Position numbers and translations under genes: made by a program. 64,000 bases of DNA from positions 1-64,000 of the forward strand of contig NZ_JAHFZG010000018.1 in NCBI RefSeq assembly GCF_018619475.1, in the 5' to 3' direction. Source of the DNA: Rhodomicrobium sp. Az07. GTDB taxonomy: Bacteria > Pseudomonadota > Alphaproteobacteria > Rhizobiales > Rhodomicrobiaceae. A model generated the notes under the pieces. The model was not told where the DNA came from, did no database searches, and saw nothing but the letters and a program-made list of their open reading frames with translations. Positions 56,363-64,000 of the stretch are shown here, one piece after another; position 1 is the stretch's first letter, and each line of letters begins with the position of its first letter.

Positions 56363-56474
56363 GGAAAAGACCGCCTGTGCGCTAAGAGACGGCGCCTCTG
56401 GAGACGGATCACCTCATCGGGTTGCCAGGCAATCCGATGGGACCATACTCCCGGGCGCCGCCAGTCTTCGATGA

Positions 56475-56702
56475 TTAGAACACGAACAGCAGGATAAGGG
56501 CGACCACGAGGCCGAACAGACCCGTCGCTTCGGCCAGCGCAAAGCCGAGAAGCAGGTTCGGGAACTGGCCCGGAGCGGCGGACGGATTGCGAAGCGCGCC
56601 CTGCAGGAAGTTGCCGAAGATGCTGCCGATGCCGATGCCGGCGCCGATCAGGGCCGAGCAGGCGAGGCCCGCGCCGATGAGCTTGGCTGCTGCTGGATCC
56701 AT
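56475..56702 (-). CDS. atpE: F0F1 ATP synthase subunit c
   Basis: 75 aa proteolipid with two helices. The first contains the glycine motif [15 protein letters not shown]. The second contains the proton-carrying carboxylate in [15 protein letters not shown] (E of AEAT). The polar loop RNPSAAPG lies between. It forms the rotor ring. A gap of about 110 bases precedes b' downstream, with no gene in it. Confidence 0.97.
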   Translation of the reverse strand: MDPAAAKLIGAGLACSALIGAGIGIGSIFGNFLQGALRNPSAAPGQFPNLLLGFALAEATGLFGLVVALILLFVF

Positions 56703-56749
56703 AACGAAAATCTCCTATTCGATCGTTCGGTTGAGTGGCTGGGAGTTAA

Positions 56750-57571
56750 TCAGTGCGAACCCGCATGAAGTGAGTCGCTGAGGTAGATGCAGGACAGCAC
56801 GGCGAAGACGTAGGCCTGCAGGAAGGCAATCAGGATTTCGAGGCCCATGAGAAGGACCATGAAGATCAGAGGAACGCCGCCAGCGGCCAGACCGACATTC
56901 ACACCCAGCCCAACCACGAAGCTGCCGAATACGGCGAGCATGGTATGGCCAGCCATCATGTTCGCGAAAAGTCGAACGGAGAGGCTGATGGGGCGCGTGA
57001 AGTAGGAAATGACCTCGATGACCGAAATCAGCGGCAGCAGCGCGATCGGCACGCCGGACGGCACGAACAGCTTGAGGAAGCCGAAGCCGTGCTTGAAGAT
57101 ACCGATGAGCGTGACGCCGAGGAACACGAAGGCCGCGAGCGCGAACGTGACGATGATGTGGCTCGTCACCGTGAATTGCCCGAGGCCCGGGATCGGGATC
57201 ATGCCGAGCAGGTTCAGCGAAAGGATGAACATGAACAGCGTGAAGATGATCGGGAAATAGGGCATTCCCGACGTCCCGGCGTTCTGGCGCACCATGTTCG
57301 CCACGAACTCATATGAAATCTCGCCGAGCGATTGAAGCCGCCCCGGCACAAGCTTCGCGCCGGCCGTGCTGAAGACGAGAAACGCCGTAACGAGCGTCGT
57401 CGCAATCACCATCCACAGCGACGCGTTGGTGAACGAAGCGTCGTAGCCGAAAAGTTCAATCGGCGTGTAGCGGTTGATGACGAACTGGTGCATGGGGTCG
57501 AAGCCCCCGCCGCCGTGCTGGCCGCCTTCTTCCGTGGCGGCGTGCGCCGCACTGATAAACCAATCGATCAT
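56750..57571 (-). CDS. atpB: F0F1 ATP synthase subunit a
   Basis: 273 aa with five or six membrane helices. The essential arginine lies in SLSVRLFANMMAGH, and the family end reads QAYVFAVLSCIYLSDSLHAGSH. It provides the two half-channels through which protons reach the c ring. It is between atpI and atpE. Confidence 0.97.
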   Translation of the reverse strand: MIDWFISAAHAATEEGGQHGGGGFDPMHQFVINRYTPIELFGYDASFTNASLWMVIATTLVTAFLVFSTAGAKLVPGRLQSLGEISYEFVANMVRQNAGTSGMPYFPIIFTLFMFILSLNLLGMIPIPGLGQFTVTSHIIVTFALAAFVFLGVTLIGIFKHGFGFLKLFVPSGVPIALLPLISVIEVISYFTRPISLSVRLFANMMAGHTMLAVFGSFVVGLGVNVGLAAGGVPLIFMVLLMGLEILIAFLQAYVFAVLSCIYLSDSLHAGSH

Positions 57572-57606
57572 AGCAATCCCTGCCGAGCCGGATGTCTCAG
57601 CCGTTT

Positions 57607-57951
57607 CTACTTGCCGCCCATCCTCCGGGCCTCACGGATCACGTTCAGGAACCCGGCAGCGATGCCGAGAAACAGGAACACCACTACGAAGAAGCGGGTG
57701 TCAAGCCACTGATCCAAGACCCAGCCGATAAAGCCCCCTACGAACACACCTGCCACCATTTCGGTGGAGATCTTGAACGCCCTCCCGAGCATGGAACTGC
57801 GTTTTTCCAGTTCCTCGTCGGACATGCCCTCGCGCTTGTTGCCCTCCGGATCGAGCTTTCGTTCCAGCTCCCTGAGCCGCTCTCGCAAGCTCTCGCTTGT
57901 CTCGGGCAAACCTTTTCGCTTGCCCGGATCGCCGTCGCCGGAGGGATTCAT
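57607..57951 (-). CDS. atpI: ATP synthase assembly-associated protein AtpI
   Basis: 114 aa. A charged N-terminus (LRERLRELERKLDPEG) precedes two membrane helices (FKISTEMVAGVFVGGFIGWVL and FFVVVFLFLGIAAGFLNV), the AtpI/Gct arrangement. AtpI assists assembly of the c ring and magnesium supply. First gene of the operon atpI-B-E-b'-b, 35 bases upstream of atpB. Confidence 0.9.
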   Translation of the reverse strand: MNPSGDGDPGKRKGLPETSESLRERLRELERKLDPEGNKREGMSDEELEKRSSMLGRAFKISTEMVAGVFVGGFIGWVLDQWLDTRFFVVVFLFLGIAAGFLNVIREARRMGGK

Positions 57952-58059
57952 GGAAGCCCGATCGCGTTAGGAATAATAAGCGCGTATAAAATTTCAGGTC
58001 GTTTCTAAGCTACGCTACAAAGCGAAGTCAACCGCCGCGTTGCGCTGCGGCAAGGAATT

Positions 58060-58734
58060 TCACCGCGCCTCCCGCACAACCGCAAGGGCGAGGCCGTCAT
58101 GAGACTTCACGCCCACCGTCTGGATGATGGTTGCGTCGACGGCCGGATGAGCGGCAAGCGCGTCGGAAAAGCGCTTCACGCCCGCCACAGCCGGGATTTC
58201 CGCGCGAGCCGGATCGATAACCGCGCCATGGCGGATGACATTATCGGCGACGATCATTGTGCCCGGTTTCGAGAGCCGCAAGGACAACTCGAAATAGTCG
58301 AGATAGGGCTCCTTGTCGGCATCGATGAAGATGAAGTCGAACGGCGGCTCGCCCGAGGCAATAAGGCGCGGCAGGATGTCGAGCGCTGCGCCCTCCCGAA
58401 CCTCCACCTTTCCGGAAAGGCCGGCGCGGGCGAGGTTTGTCCGCGCGACAGCCGCGTTTTGCGCATCGAGTTCCAGCGAGAGCATGCGGCCTTCTTCGGG
58501 AAGGGCGCGGCCGAGCCAGATCGCGCTGTAGCCGCCGAGGGTGCCGATCTCCAGAATGCGCCGCGCGCGCACCGCCTTCGCGAGCACGGACAGCAGCCGC
58601 CCGAGGACGGGCGAGACGCTGATTTCCGGCATCCCCGCCGCCTTCATGTCTGCGACTGCTGCGGCGAGCGCTTCGTCCTCCTTCGCGAACAGACCCTCGA
58701 TATAGAAGTCGACGGCGGAGAAGATGTCGGTCAT
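58060..58734 (-). CDS. Class I SAM-dependent O-methyltransferase (CCoAOMT type)
   Basis: 224 aa from the ATG at 58734; a longer frame exists upstream. AdoMet motif I is ILEIGTLGGYSAIWLG. The metal- and substrate-side motif DFIFIDADKEPYLDYFE is typical of catechol/caffeoyl-CoA O-methyltransferases, and IVADNVIRHGAV contains the metal-binding DN. It methylates a hydroxyl of an unknown small phenolic or similar substrate. It lies alone, divergent from the MBL-fold gene. Confidence 0.9.
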   Translation of the reverse strand: MTDIFSAVDFYIEGLFAKEDEALAAAVADMKAAGMPEISVSPVLGRLLSVLAKAVRARRILEIGTLGGYSAIWLGRALPEEGRMLSLELDAQNAAVARTNLARAGLSGKVEVREGAALDILPRLIASGEPPFDFIFIDADKEPYLDYFELSLRLSKPGTMIVADNVIRHGAVIDPARAEIPAVAGVKRFSDALAAHPAVDATIIQTVGVKSHDGLALAVVREAR

Positions 58735-58832
58735 CGGAGACTCCTTGCGTTTTTGACGAGCGGGGTTTTGCATTGACAAAAGCGGCCCGTGCTCAAAGCT
58801 CTTCGTAACGATCCGTTATTCTAGAGGCATCC

Positions 58833-59765
58833 TTGACGAACCCGAACCACAAGACGCCGTCCTTTTCCCGGGAAATGCGATTCGAATACGGCAAGCTGGA
58901 GCGGATCGCGCCCGGCGTTCGTCGTATCGTATGCGAAAATCCGGGACCGTTCACCTTCAAGGGCACGAATATGTATGTGGTCGGTGAGGGGGATGTCGCC
59001 GCAATCGATCCCGGACCGGCGGATGGCGCGCAGATCGACCTGCTGCTCGCCGCGCTCGGGCAGACGGGTGAGCGGGTGGCGCACATTGTTCTGACGCATT
59101 GCCACGCCGATCACAGCGGCGCGGCGGCGGCGCTGAAGGAGCGAACGGGAGCGCCGACTTACGGGATGGCGCGCAAGGCCGACGATCCGATCATCGGCAA
59201 GCGCGGGCCGTCCGGCGGCGGCTTCGTGATTCCCGTCGCTTTCGACGTGCCGCTTCGCCATGGCGATACGTTGCGCGACGCGAGCTTCGAACTCCATGCG
59301 GTGCATACGCCGGGACACGCGCCGGATCACCTCTGTTTCCATCTCACGGACGGCGACATTCTCTTCTCGGGCGATACGGTGATGGGCTGGAACACGAGCG
59401 TTGTCGCGCCGCCGGAAGGTAACATGGGCGATTATCTCAGGTCGCTCGACATGCTGATCGGACGCAGGGAGTCCGTTTATTTTCCCGCGCATGGCGGGCC
59501 GGTGCATGAACCGCAGCGCTTCGTTAAGGCGCTGATCTTCCACCGCCGCTGGCGCGAAATGGAGGTGCTCGAAGCCCTGCGGGCAGGCGCTACGAACATT
59601 GGCGACATGGTGCCCCGCATCTACAACAGTCTTGAGCCTGCGCTCATTCCCGCCGCCGCGCTGTCGGTGTTCGCGACGCTTGAACATCTCGTCGAGAAGC
59701 GGATGGTGGCGGCAACAAGGCCCGGCGCGCTCGACATGGCGCAGGAGTTTGCGCTTCTCGCGTGA
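58833..59765 (+). CDS. MBL-fold metallohydrolase (LACTB2-like)
   Basis: 310 aa. TTG 58833 has GAGG six bases upstream; ATG 58875 is an alternative start close to the family start. Zinc motif THCHADHS (88-95), then HTPGHAPDHLCF (second H), GDTVMGW (D) and the late HGGPVH (third H). A C-terminal winged-helix-like domain (DMVPRIYNSLEPALIPAA) matches LACTB2/CPSF-like relatives, which include an RNA endonuclease in mitochondria. Substrate unknown in bacteria. Confidence 0.85.
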   Translation: MTNPNHKTPSFSREMRFEYGKLERIAPGVRRIVCENPGPFTFKGTNMYVVGEGDVAAIDPGPADGAQIDLLLAALGQTGERVAHIVLTHCHADHSGAAAALKERTGAPTYGMARKADDPIIGKRGPSGGGFVIPVAFDVPLRHGDTLRDASFELHAVHTPGHAPDHLCFHLTDGDILFSGDTVMGWNTSVVAPPEGNMGDYLRSLDMLIGRRESVYFPAHGGPVHEPQRFVKALIFHRRWREMEVLEALRAGATNIGDMVPRIYNSLEPALIPAAALSVFATLEHLVEKRMVAATRPGALDMAQEFALLA

Positions 59766-59848
59766 GCGCCGACTCGCGCGCTTGGCGGAACGTAACCTTC
59801 GCCCGGCCGGTTTTCCTTCTGTGACACGGATTGTCGTTGGAGGACTTT

Positions 59849-61567
59849 GTGTATTTTCTCGCCCTTGCCGCCGATTTCGACGGCACCATCGCCAGAAACG
59901 GCTTTGTGGACGATGCGACTTCCGAAGCCCTGAAAAGCCTCAAGGAGAGCGGCCGTCGGCTCATCCTCGTAACGGGCCGCCAACTCGGCGAACTCGCGGA
60001 TACCTTTCTCGGATATGGCGTGTTCGATCGCATCGTCGCCGAGAACGGCGCGGTGGTTCACGACCCGACCGCGAAACAGACGACGCTTGTCTGCCAGTCG
60101 CCGTTGCCCGGTTTCGTCGCGGCGCTGAAAGCGCGCCATATCGAGCCGCTGTCAATCGGCGATTGCATCGTGGCGACGTGGGAGCCGAACGAAAAAGCCG
60201 TACTCGAAATCATTCGCGAGCAGGGGCTCGGCCTTCAGATCAGTTTCAACAAGGGGGCGGTGATGGTGCTCCCGTCGGGGGTGAACAAGGCGACGGGGCT
60301 CAAGCGCGCGCTCGACGATCTCGAACTGTCGCCGCACAATGTCGTGGCGGTCGGAGACGCCGAGAACGATTTCCCGTTCCTTCGCATGTGCGGATGCGCG
60401 GTTGCGGTCGCGAATGCGCTGCCGAGCGTCAAGGAGGCTGCCGATGTCGTGCTCGACAAGCCGCGCGGCGACGGTGTGCGCAATCTCGTTGACCGGATAT
60501 GCCGGGATGATGCGGCAATCGCGCCGGGCACGAAGCGCGCGATTCGCGTCGGACAGGATCGCGATGGCCGCGCTTTCACTATCGATCCCGAAGAAGGCTG
60601 CGCGCTGGTCGCCGGGAGTTCCGGCATCGGCAAGTCGACACTGGCAACGGCTTTGACGGAGCGCATGCAAGAGGCGGAGTTTCAGTTTTGCGTCTTCGAC
60701 CCCGAAGGCGATTACGACGATCTCGATCACGCCGTATCGGTGGGCGGGATCAAAGAGCCGCCGAACCGCGCGCAACTGCTGAAGCTTTTGCACAAGGTGG
60801 ACGCAAATGTCGTCGTGAATACGCAGGCGATTTCGGTGGAGGATCGGCCGCCGTTCTTCGCGAAGCTTTTTCCGCATTTTTCGTCGCTGCGCGCCGAGAC
60901 CGGGCGTCCGCACTGGCTCCTTATCGACGAGGCGCATCACCTCTTGCCGCAGCGCCGCGAAGGACTCGAGCGCGTGCTGCCGAACGATTTGCGCGCGGCG
61001 ATCCTCATCACCGTTCATCCCGAGGCCGTGGCGGTCGAGGTTCTCGACAGCGTGAAAACCGTGTTCGCGTTGGGCGAAGGTGCCGCGGATGTGATTTCAT
61101 GCTTCAGCCGGGCAATCGGCGCGGCGCCGCCCGCGAGTTTTCCGGCGTTCGACCCCGAAGAGGAGGTGCTCGCCTATTCGGTGCGCGACGGTCGCGTAAC
61201 GCCGGTCATTCCGGATCGCCCGAAGCATATGCAGAAGCGCCACAGCCGCAAATATGCGGAAGGCCAACTAGGCGAGGATCGGAGCTTCTGGTTTCGCGGG
61301 CCGGACAATGCCCTCAATCTGCGCGCGCAGAATCTGACGATCTTTCTACAAATGGCCGATGGCGTGGACGACCGCACTTGGGAGTTTCATCGGCGCGCCG
61401 GTCATTATTCCGAGTGGTTCCGAACCGCGATCAAGGACAAGGGGCTCGCCGATGAAGCGGCAGGCATCGAGCAGGACGCGAGTTTCGATCCGAGGGAAAG
61501 CCGCAGCGGCATCCGCGAGGCCGTTCTCGCGCGCTACACCGCGCCTGTGAAATCCGATGAGCATTAG
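59849..61567 (+). CDS. HAD-IIB phosphatase fused to a P-loop ATPase
   Basis: 572 aa from GTG 59849 with GGAGG five bases upstream; a TTG six codons earlier is less likely. Residues 1 to about 220 are a HAD-IIB (Cof-type) phosphatase: DFDGT (9-13), VTGR and GDAENDFPFL (169-178). The second half is a P-loop ATPase: Walker A AGSSGIGKST (255-264) and Walker B LLIDEAHHLLP (357-367), resembling the HerA/FtsK or bipolar DNA-helicase fold. A conserved-looking C-terminus follows (DRTWEFHRRAGHYSEWF, 508-524). Both parts keep their key residues. The biological role is unknown. Confidence 0.75.
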   Translation: MYFLALAADFDGTIARNGFVDDATSEALKSLKESGRRLILVTGRQLGELADTFLGYGVFDRIVAENGAVVHDPTAKQTTLVCQSPLPGFVAALKARHIEPLSIGDCIVATWEPNEKAVLEIIREQGLGLQISFNKGAVMVLPSGVNKATGLKRALDDLELSPHNVVAVGDAENDFPFLRMCGCAVAVANALPSVKEAADVVLDKPRGDGVRNLVDRICRDDAAIAPGTKRAIRVGQDRDGRAFTIDPEEGCALVAGSSGIGKSTLATALTERMQEAEFQFCVFDPEGDYDDLDHAVSVGGIKEPPNRAQLLKLLHKVDANVVVNTQAISVEDRPPFFAKLFPHFSSLRAETGRPHWLLIDEAHHLLPQRREGLERVLPNDLRAAILITVHPEAVAVEVLDSVKTVFALGEGAADVISCFSRAIGAAPPASFPAFDPEEEVLAYSVRDGRVTPVIPDRPKHMQKRHSRKYAEGQLGEDRSFWFRGPDNALNLRAQNLTIFLQMADGVDDRTWEFHRRAGHYSEWFRTAIKDKGLADEAAGIEQDASFDPRESRSGIREAVLARYTAPVKSDEH

Positions 61568-61576
61568 GTCAAGGCA

Positions 61577-61595
61577 AGCGGCTGCTATAGCCGCT
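61577..61595. other. Hairpin between convergent genes, weak terminator
   Basis: AGCGGCT (61577-61583) and AGCCGCT (61589-61595) form a perfect stem with a five-base loop, just after the stop of the HAD-ATPase gene and before the end of the opposite GST gene. There is no clear T-run. Confidence 0.35.
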
Positions 61596-61609
61596 CGCCT
61601 TCGCCATCT

Positions 61610-62305
61610 TTACACGCCCGCGCTGTCCCGCCCGAGATGCCTGAACATGTGACGGCGTGCCGCGTCGTCGGTCTCGGTCGTGAAGGTGAAGCCGTCCTTC
61701 AGCGCGAGCGCGCGTTGGGCGGCGGGGCGCTTCTCGATCTCGTCGCAATGGCGCTTGAGATAGGGAAACTTCGCCCACGCGCCTTCGCCCAGCACGCGTT
61801 CGAGGTTCCGCGACCAGCCCCACACGGCCATGTCCACGATGGTGTAGGCGTAGCTCACCATGTGGCGGCGGTTCTTCAACCGGTCGTCGAGAATGCGGAA
61901 ATGCCGCTCCGCCTCGAAGAAATAGCGCTTCTCCGCATAGGGCACCTTTTCCGTCGCGTAATGCCGGAAGTGGGTCGCTTGGCCGCTGAAAGGCCCGACG
62001 CCGGTGCCGACGAACTCCAGCCATGACAGCATCTCGCCGCGCGCCGCCCAGGTGTTGTTCGGCGGCAGGAACTTGCCTGTCTTGTCCGCGAGATAAAGCA
62101 GGATCGCGGTCGAATCGAACACCGCGTGTCCGCCGTCCACGATCACAGGCACCTTGCCGTTCGGGTTCAGCGCGAGAAAGTCCGGCTCAAACTGCTGCCC
62201 GAGCCGCACGTCCACGGGGATGGCCTCGAAGGGAAGCACGGCTTCCTCCAGGAAAAGCGCCACCTTCATCGGGTTCGGCGTGGGGTTGAAATAGAACTTC
62301 AGCAT
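61610..62305 (-). CDS. Glutathione S-transferase family protein
   Basis: 231 aa from the ATG at 62305. Thioredoxin-like N-domain: LKFYFNPTPNPMKVALFLEE, VPVIVDGGHAVFDSTAILLYLADK (in short, VPVIVDG and DSTAILLYL). An all-helical C-domain has DMAVWGWSRNLERVL. Glutathione-dependent conjugation or reduction; the substrate is unknown. It is divergent from a TetR regulator whose operator lies in between, and resembles the other GST on the far side of that regulator. Confidence 0.88.
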   Translation of the reverse strand: MLKFYFNPTPNPMKVALFLEEAVLPFEAIPVDVRLGQQFEPDFLALNPNGKVPVIVDGGHAVFDSTAILLYLADKTGKFLPPNNTWAARGEMLSWLEFVGTGVGPFSGQATHFRHYATEKVPYAEKRYFFEAERHFRILDDRLKNRRHMVSYAYTIVDMAVWGWSRNLERVLGEGAWAKFPYLKRHCDEIEKRPAAQRALALKDGFTFTTETDDAARRHMFRHLGRDSAGV

Positions 62306-62375
62306 CGGGCTCTCCTTGCGTGACGCGTTTTCTGCACGGAAGGTGGTTGCATGCGGCGCGCACAGCAATATATTT

Positions 62376-62391
62376 TAGATCGAACGCTCTA
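62376..62391. promoter_or_regulatory. TetR-type operator between GST and tetR
   Basis: TAGA-T-CG-AA-CG-C-TCTA is a 16-base near-perfect palindrome lying 22 bases before the tetR ATG and 70 bases before the GST start. The form TAGA-N-CG-NN-CG-N-TCTA recalls operators of NemR/AcuR-type TetR regulators. It could control both divergent transcripts. Confidence 0.6.
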
Positions 62392-62413
62392 ATTCAATGG
62401 TAAACGAACCCGC

Positions 62414-63019
62414 ATGAGCCGTCCGCGTGCATTCGATGAGGACAAGGCGCTTGAAGCGGCCGCCGCCTGCTTCTGGGCGAACGGCTTCGCTGCGACGTCG
62501 GTGCGCGATCTCGCGGGCGCGATGGGCATCACGGGCGCGAGCCTCTACAACGCCTACGGCGACAAGCGCGGTGTGTTCGAAGCCGCGCTCTACCATTTCT
62601 GGAATGCGGGGCCGCGCGCCCGCATGGCCGCCATCGAGGCCAGGACGACCGGGCTTGGCGCCATCGAGGCATTCTTCGCCGCCGGGATCGAGCGCGCCAC
62701 CGCCGACAGCGAGCGCAAGGGCTGCCTGATCGTCAATTCCGCGCTCGATGTCGCGCCTCACGATCCGGGCCTTGCCAATGTGATCGCGGGCTATCTGATG
62801 GAAATCAAAAGTTTTTTCGTGTGGCACATCGAAACCGCCATCGAACGCGGCGAGTGTCGCGCGTCCATCGATCCTCAGACGCACGCGGCGAACCTGCTCG
62901 CGGTGCATATGGGGCTTCGCGCGTTGTTCCGCTGTTACCCGGAGCGCGCGTTTCTCGAAGCGGCCGTAGCGCCCGCGCTCGCCGCGCTCCGCAACCAATC
63001 TGACAAGGAGGTCGCATGA
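62414..63019 (+). CDS. TetR/AcrR family transcriptional regulator
   Basis: 201 aa. The N-terminal helix-turn-helix reads FWANGFAATSVRDLAGAMGITGASLYNAYGDKRG (in short, TSVRDLAGAMGITGASLYNAYG), typical of the TetR group near AcuR/NemR, which sense electrophiles. The C-terminal domain (SALDVAPHDPGLANVI) is the usual TetR_C pocket, containing a cysteine in KGCLIVNS. It is flanked by GST genes, so it probably senses a toxic electrophile and derepresses them. It overlaps the next gene by four bases. Confidence 0.88.
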   Translation: MSRPRAFDEDKALEAAAACFWANGFAATSVRDLAGAMGITGASLYNAYGDKRGVFEAALYHFWNAGPRARMAAIEARTTGLGAIEAFFAAGIERATADSERKGCLIVNSALDVAPHDPGLANVIAGYLMEIKSFFVWHIETAIERGECRASIDPQTHAANLLAVHMGLRALFRCYPERAFLEAAVAPALAALRNQSDKEVA

Positions 63020-63714
63020 TCGAGCTTTATTATTGGCCGACGCCGAACGGCCACAAGATTACTCTGTTTCTCGAAGAAACGGGGCTTCCGTATGAAATAA
63101 AACCGGTAAACATCGGCGCCGGCGATCAGTTCAAGCCGGAATTTCTGGCGTTCTCGCCTAACAACCGCATGCCCGCGATCATCGACCGCGAGCCGAAGGA
63201 TGGCGGCGCGCCGGTTACGGTCTTCGAGTCGGGCGCGATCCTGCTTTATCTCGCAGAGAAGACCGGGCAATTCCTGCCCGCCGATTTGCGCGGACGCTTC
63301 GACGCGCTGCAATGGCTGTTCTGGCAAATGGGCGGACTTGGGCCGATGGCCGGGCAGAACCATCATTTCGTGCAATACGCGCCGGAGCGCATCCCCTACG
63401 CCATGGATCGCTATGTGAAGGAGACGAACCGGCTTTACGGCGTGCTCGACAGGCGGCTCGCCGACCGCGAGTTCGTCGCGGGCGACTATTCCATCGCCGA
63501 CATGGCGAGCTATCCGTGGATCGTGCCGCACAAGAAGCAACAGCAAAACCTCGACGATTTCCCGCACCTGAAGCGCTGGTTCGATGCCATCAGGGCGCGG
63601 CCCGCCACGGAACGCGCCTATGAGAAGGGCGCGGCGATCAGCAGCACGTCCGTGATGACGGAGGAGGGGAAGAAAATCCTCTTCGGTCAGACGGCGGGCA
63701 ACGTGAAGCGGTAA
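63016..63714 (+). CDS. Glutathione S-transferase family protein (YghU/YfcG-like)
   Basis: 232 aa, ATG 63016 overlapping the tetR stop (ATGA). The N-terminus YYWPTPNGHKITLFLEETGLPYEI, the segment FKPEFLAFSPNNRMPAIID and the motif ESGAILLYLAEKTGQFLP match Nu-class GSTs (YghU, YfcG), which have disulfide-bond reductase activity and need two GSH. Active-site threonine/asparagine are in PTPNG. Translational coupling with tetR shows they belong to one control unit. Confidence 0.9.
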   Translation: MIELYYWPTPNGHKITLFLEETGLPYEIKPVNIGAGDQFKPEFLAFSPNNRMPAIIDREPKDGGAPVTVFESGAILLYLAEKTGQFLPADLRGRFDALQWLFWQMGGLGPMAGQNHHFVQYAPERIPYAMDRYVKETNRLYGVLDRRLADREFVAGDYSIADMASYPWIVPHKKQQQNLDDFPHLKRWFDAIRARPATERAYEKGAAISSTSVMTEEGKKILFGQTAGNVKR

Positions 63715-63922
63715 GCGAGCCGGCCACCGCAACGGGGGCGAAGACAGCGCTGCCGCCGAGTCCCGATCTTTTCAGGCGATGACGGCCCGCGCGGTTGATA
63801 AGTTCGCGATTGCCGCAATCTACGCGCAAGGCCGCCACGCCACGGTCAAAATCGCGGCGGGTCTTTCTCCCCGCATGAGAAATACGCATTCTGCAAACAA
63901 GGCTACCATGCGGGAGAACGGG

Positions 63923-64000
63923 ATGATCGATCGTCGGGCTTTTTTGATGGGAACGGCTGCCGCGGCGCTCGCCTCGAAGGCTTTCGCGGCCGAGGGCGCG
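63923..64000 (+). CDS. Exported protein, N-terminus only
   Basis: 26 codons to the window edge. GGGAGAACG lies just upstream of ATG 63923. The sequence MIDRRAFLMGTAAAALASKA with AFA following is a Tat-type signal: RR-x-F-L-x then a hydrophobic stretch with an alanine-rich end. The product is not recognisable from this. Confidence 0.55.
   Translation, partial: MIDRRAFLMGTAAAALASKAFAAEGA

Overview
This 64 kb window is chromosomal DNA from a GC-rich alphaproteobacterium, most likely of the Hyphomicrobiales (Rhizobiales) or a close relative. The evidence is the split F0 ATP synthase block atpI-atpB-atpE-b'-b, a complete ccoNOQP-ccoGHIS (fixNOQP-fixGHIS) set with a perfect FNR/FixK box, an EipA/DUF1134 envelope protein, a CenR/OtpR-type response regulator and an ffh-rpsP-rimM-trmD block. 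A genus such as Rhodomicrobium is possible, but the sequence alone does not prove it. I see no rRNA, tRNA, CRISPR array, insertion sequence, integrase or phage gene.

Layout. 1-5.5 kb: the end of one TPM-domain gene and a second complete one, ferredoxin-NADP reductase, and two tandem YejA-type peptide-binding proteins. 6-10 kb: yejB-yejE-yejF, which complete the peptide ABC importer. 10-17 kb: a fatty-acid/acyl-CoA catabolic cluster (bifunctional enoyl-CoA hydratase/3-hydroxyacyl-CoA dehydrogenase, SDR, aminoglycoside-phosphotransferase-like protein, acyl-CoA dehydrogenase), interrupted by one AT-rich foreign gene encoding a DUF262 + AlbA_2/Schlafen-like fusion. 17-22 kb: Nudix hydrolase, carotenoid oxygenase, EipA-like protein with a long N-terminal extension, and a Bcr/CflA efflux pump. 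22-26 kb: ffh, rpsP, rimM, a metallophosphoesterase and trmD. 26-31 kb: two tandem cyclic-nucleotide-binding-domain proteins, a CenR-like regulator, an L,D-transpeptidase-like protein and an unknown protein. 30.6-38.6 kb: the whole cbb3 oxidase and its assembly genes on the minus strand, including ccoS (54 aa) and ccoQ (59 aa).

39-49.7 kb is mixed: an MHS-family transporter, alkaline phosphatase with a candidate Pho box, a CPA1 Na+/H+ antiporter, FabI, a WYL-domain regulator resembling CapW/BrxR facing an unknown gene across a palindrome-rich control region, a cluster of small stress-type proteins, and a secreted matrixin-like protease. 50-52 kb holds an ExbB-ExbD-TonB energy-transduction operon, followed by an aldehyde dehydrogenase. 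53.5-58 kb holds obgE, a cold-shock protein and the F0 ATP synthase operon on the minus strand. 58-64 kb has an O-methyltransferase, an MBL-fold hydrolase, an unusual HAD phosphatase-P-loop ATPase fusion, and a TetR regulator flanked by two glutathione S-transferase genes. The window ends in the signal peptide of a further exported protein.

Most of the window is ordinary core genome. The best candidates for undescribed biology are the DUF262-AlbA_2 protein inserted alone between two acyl-CoA genes, the CapW/BrxR-like regulator with stacked operators but no visible defence operon, and the HAD-ATPase fusion. No search could be run, so all family names rest on motif recognition.
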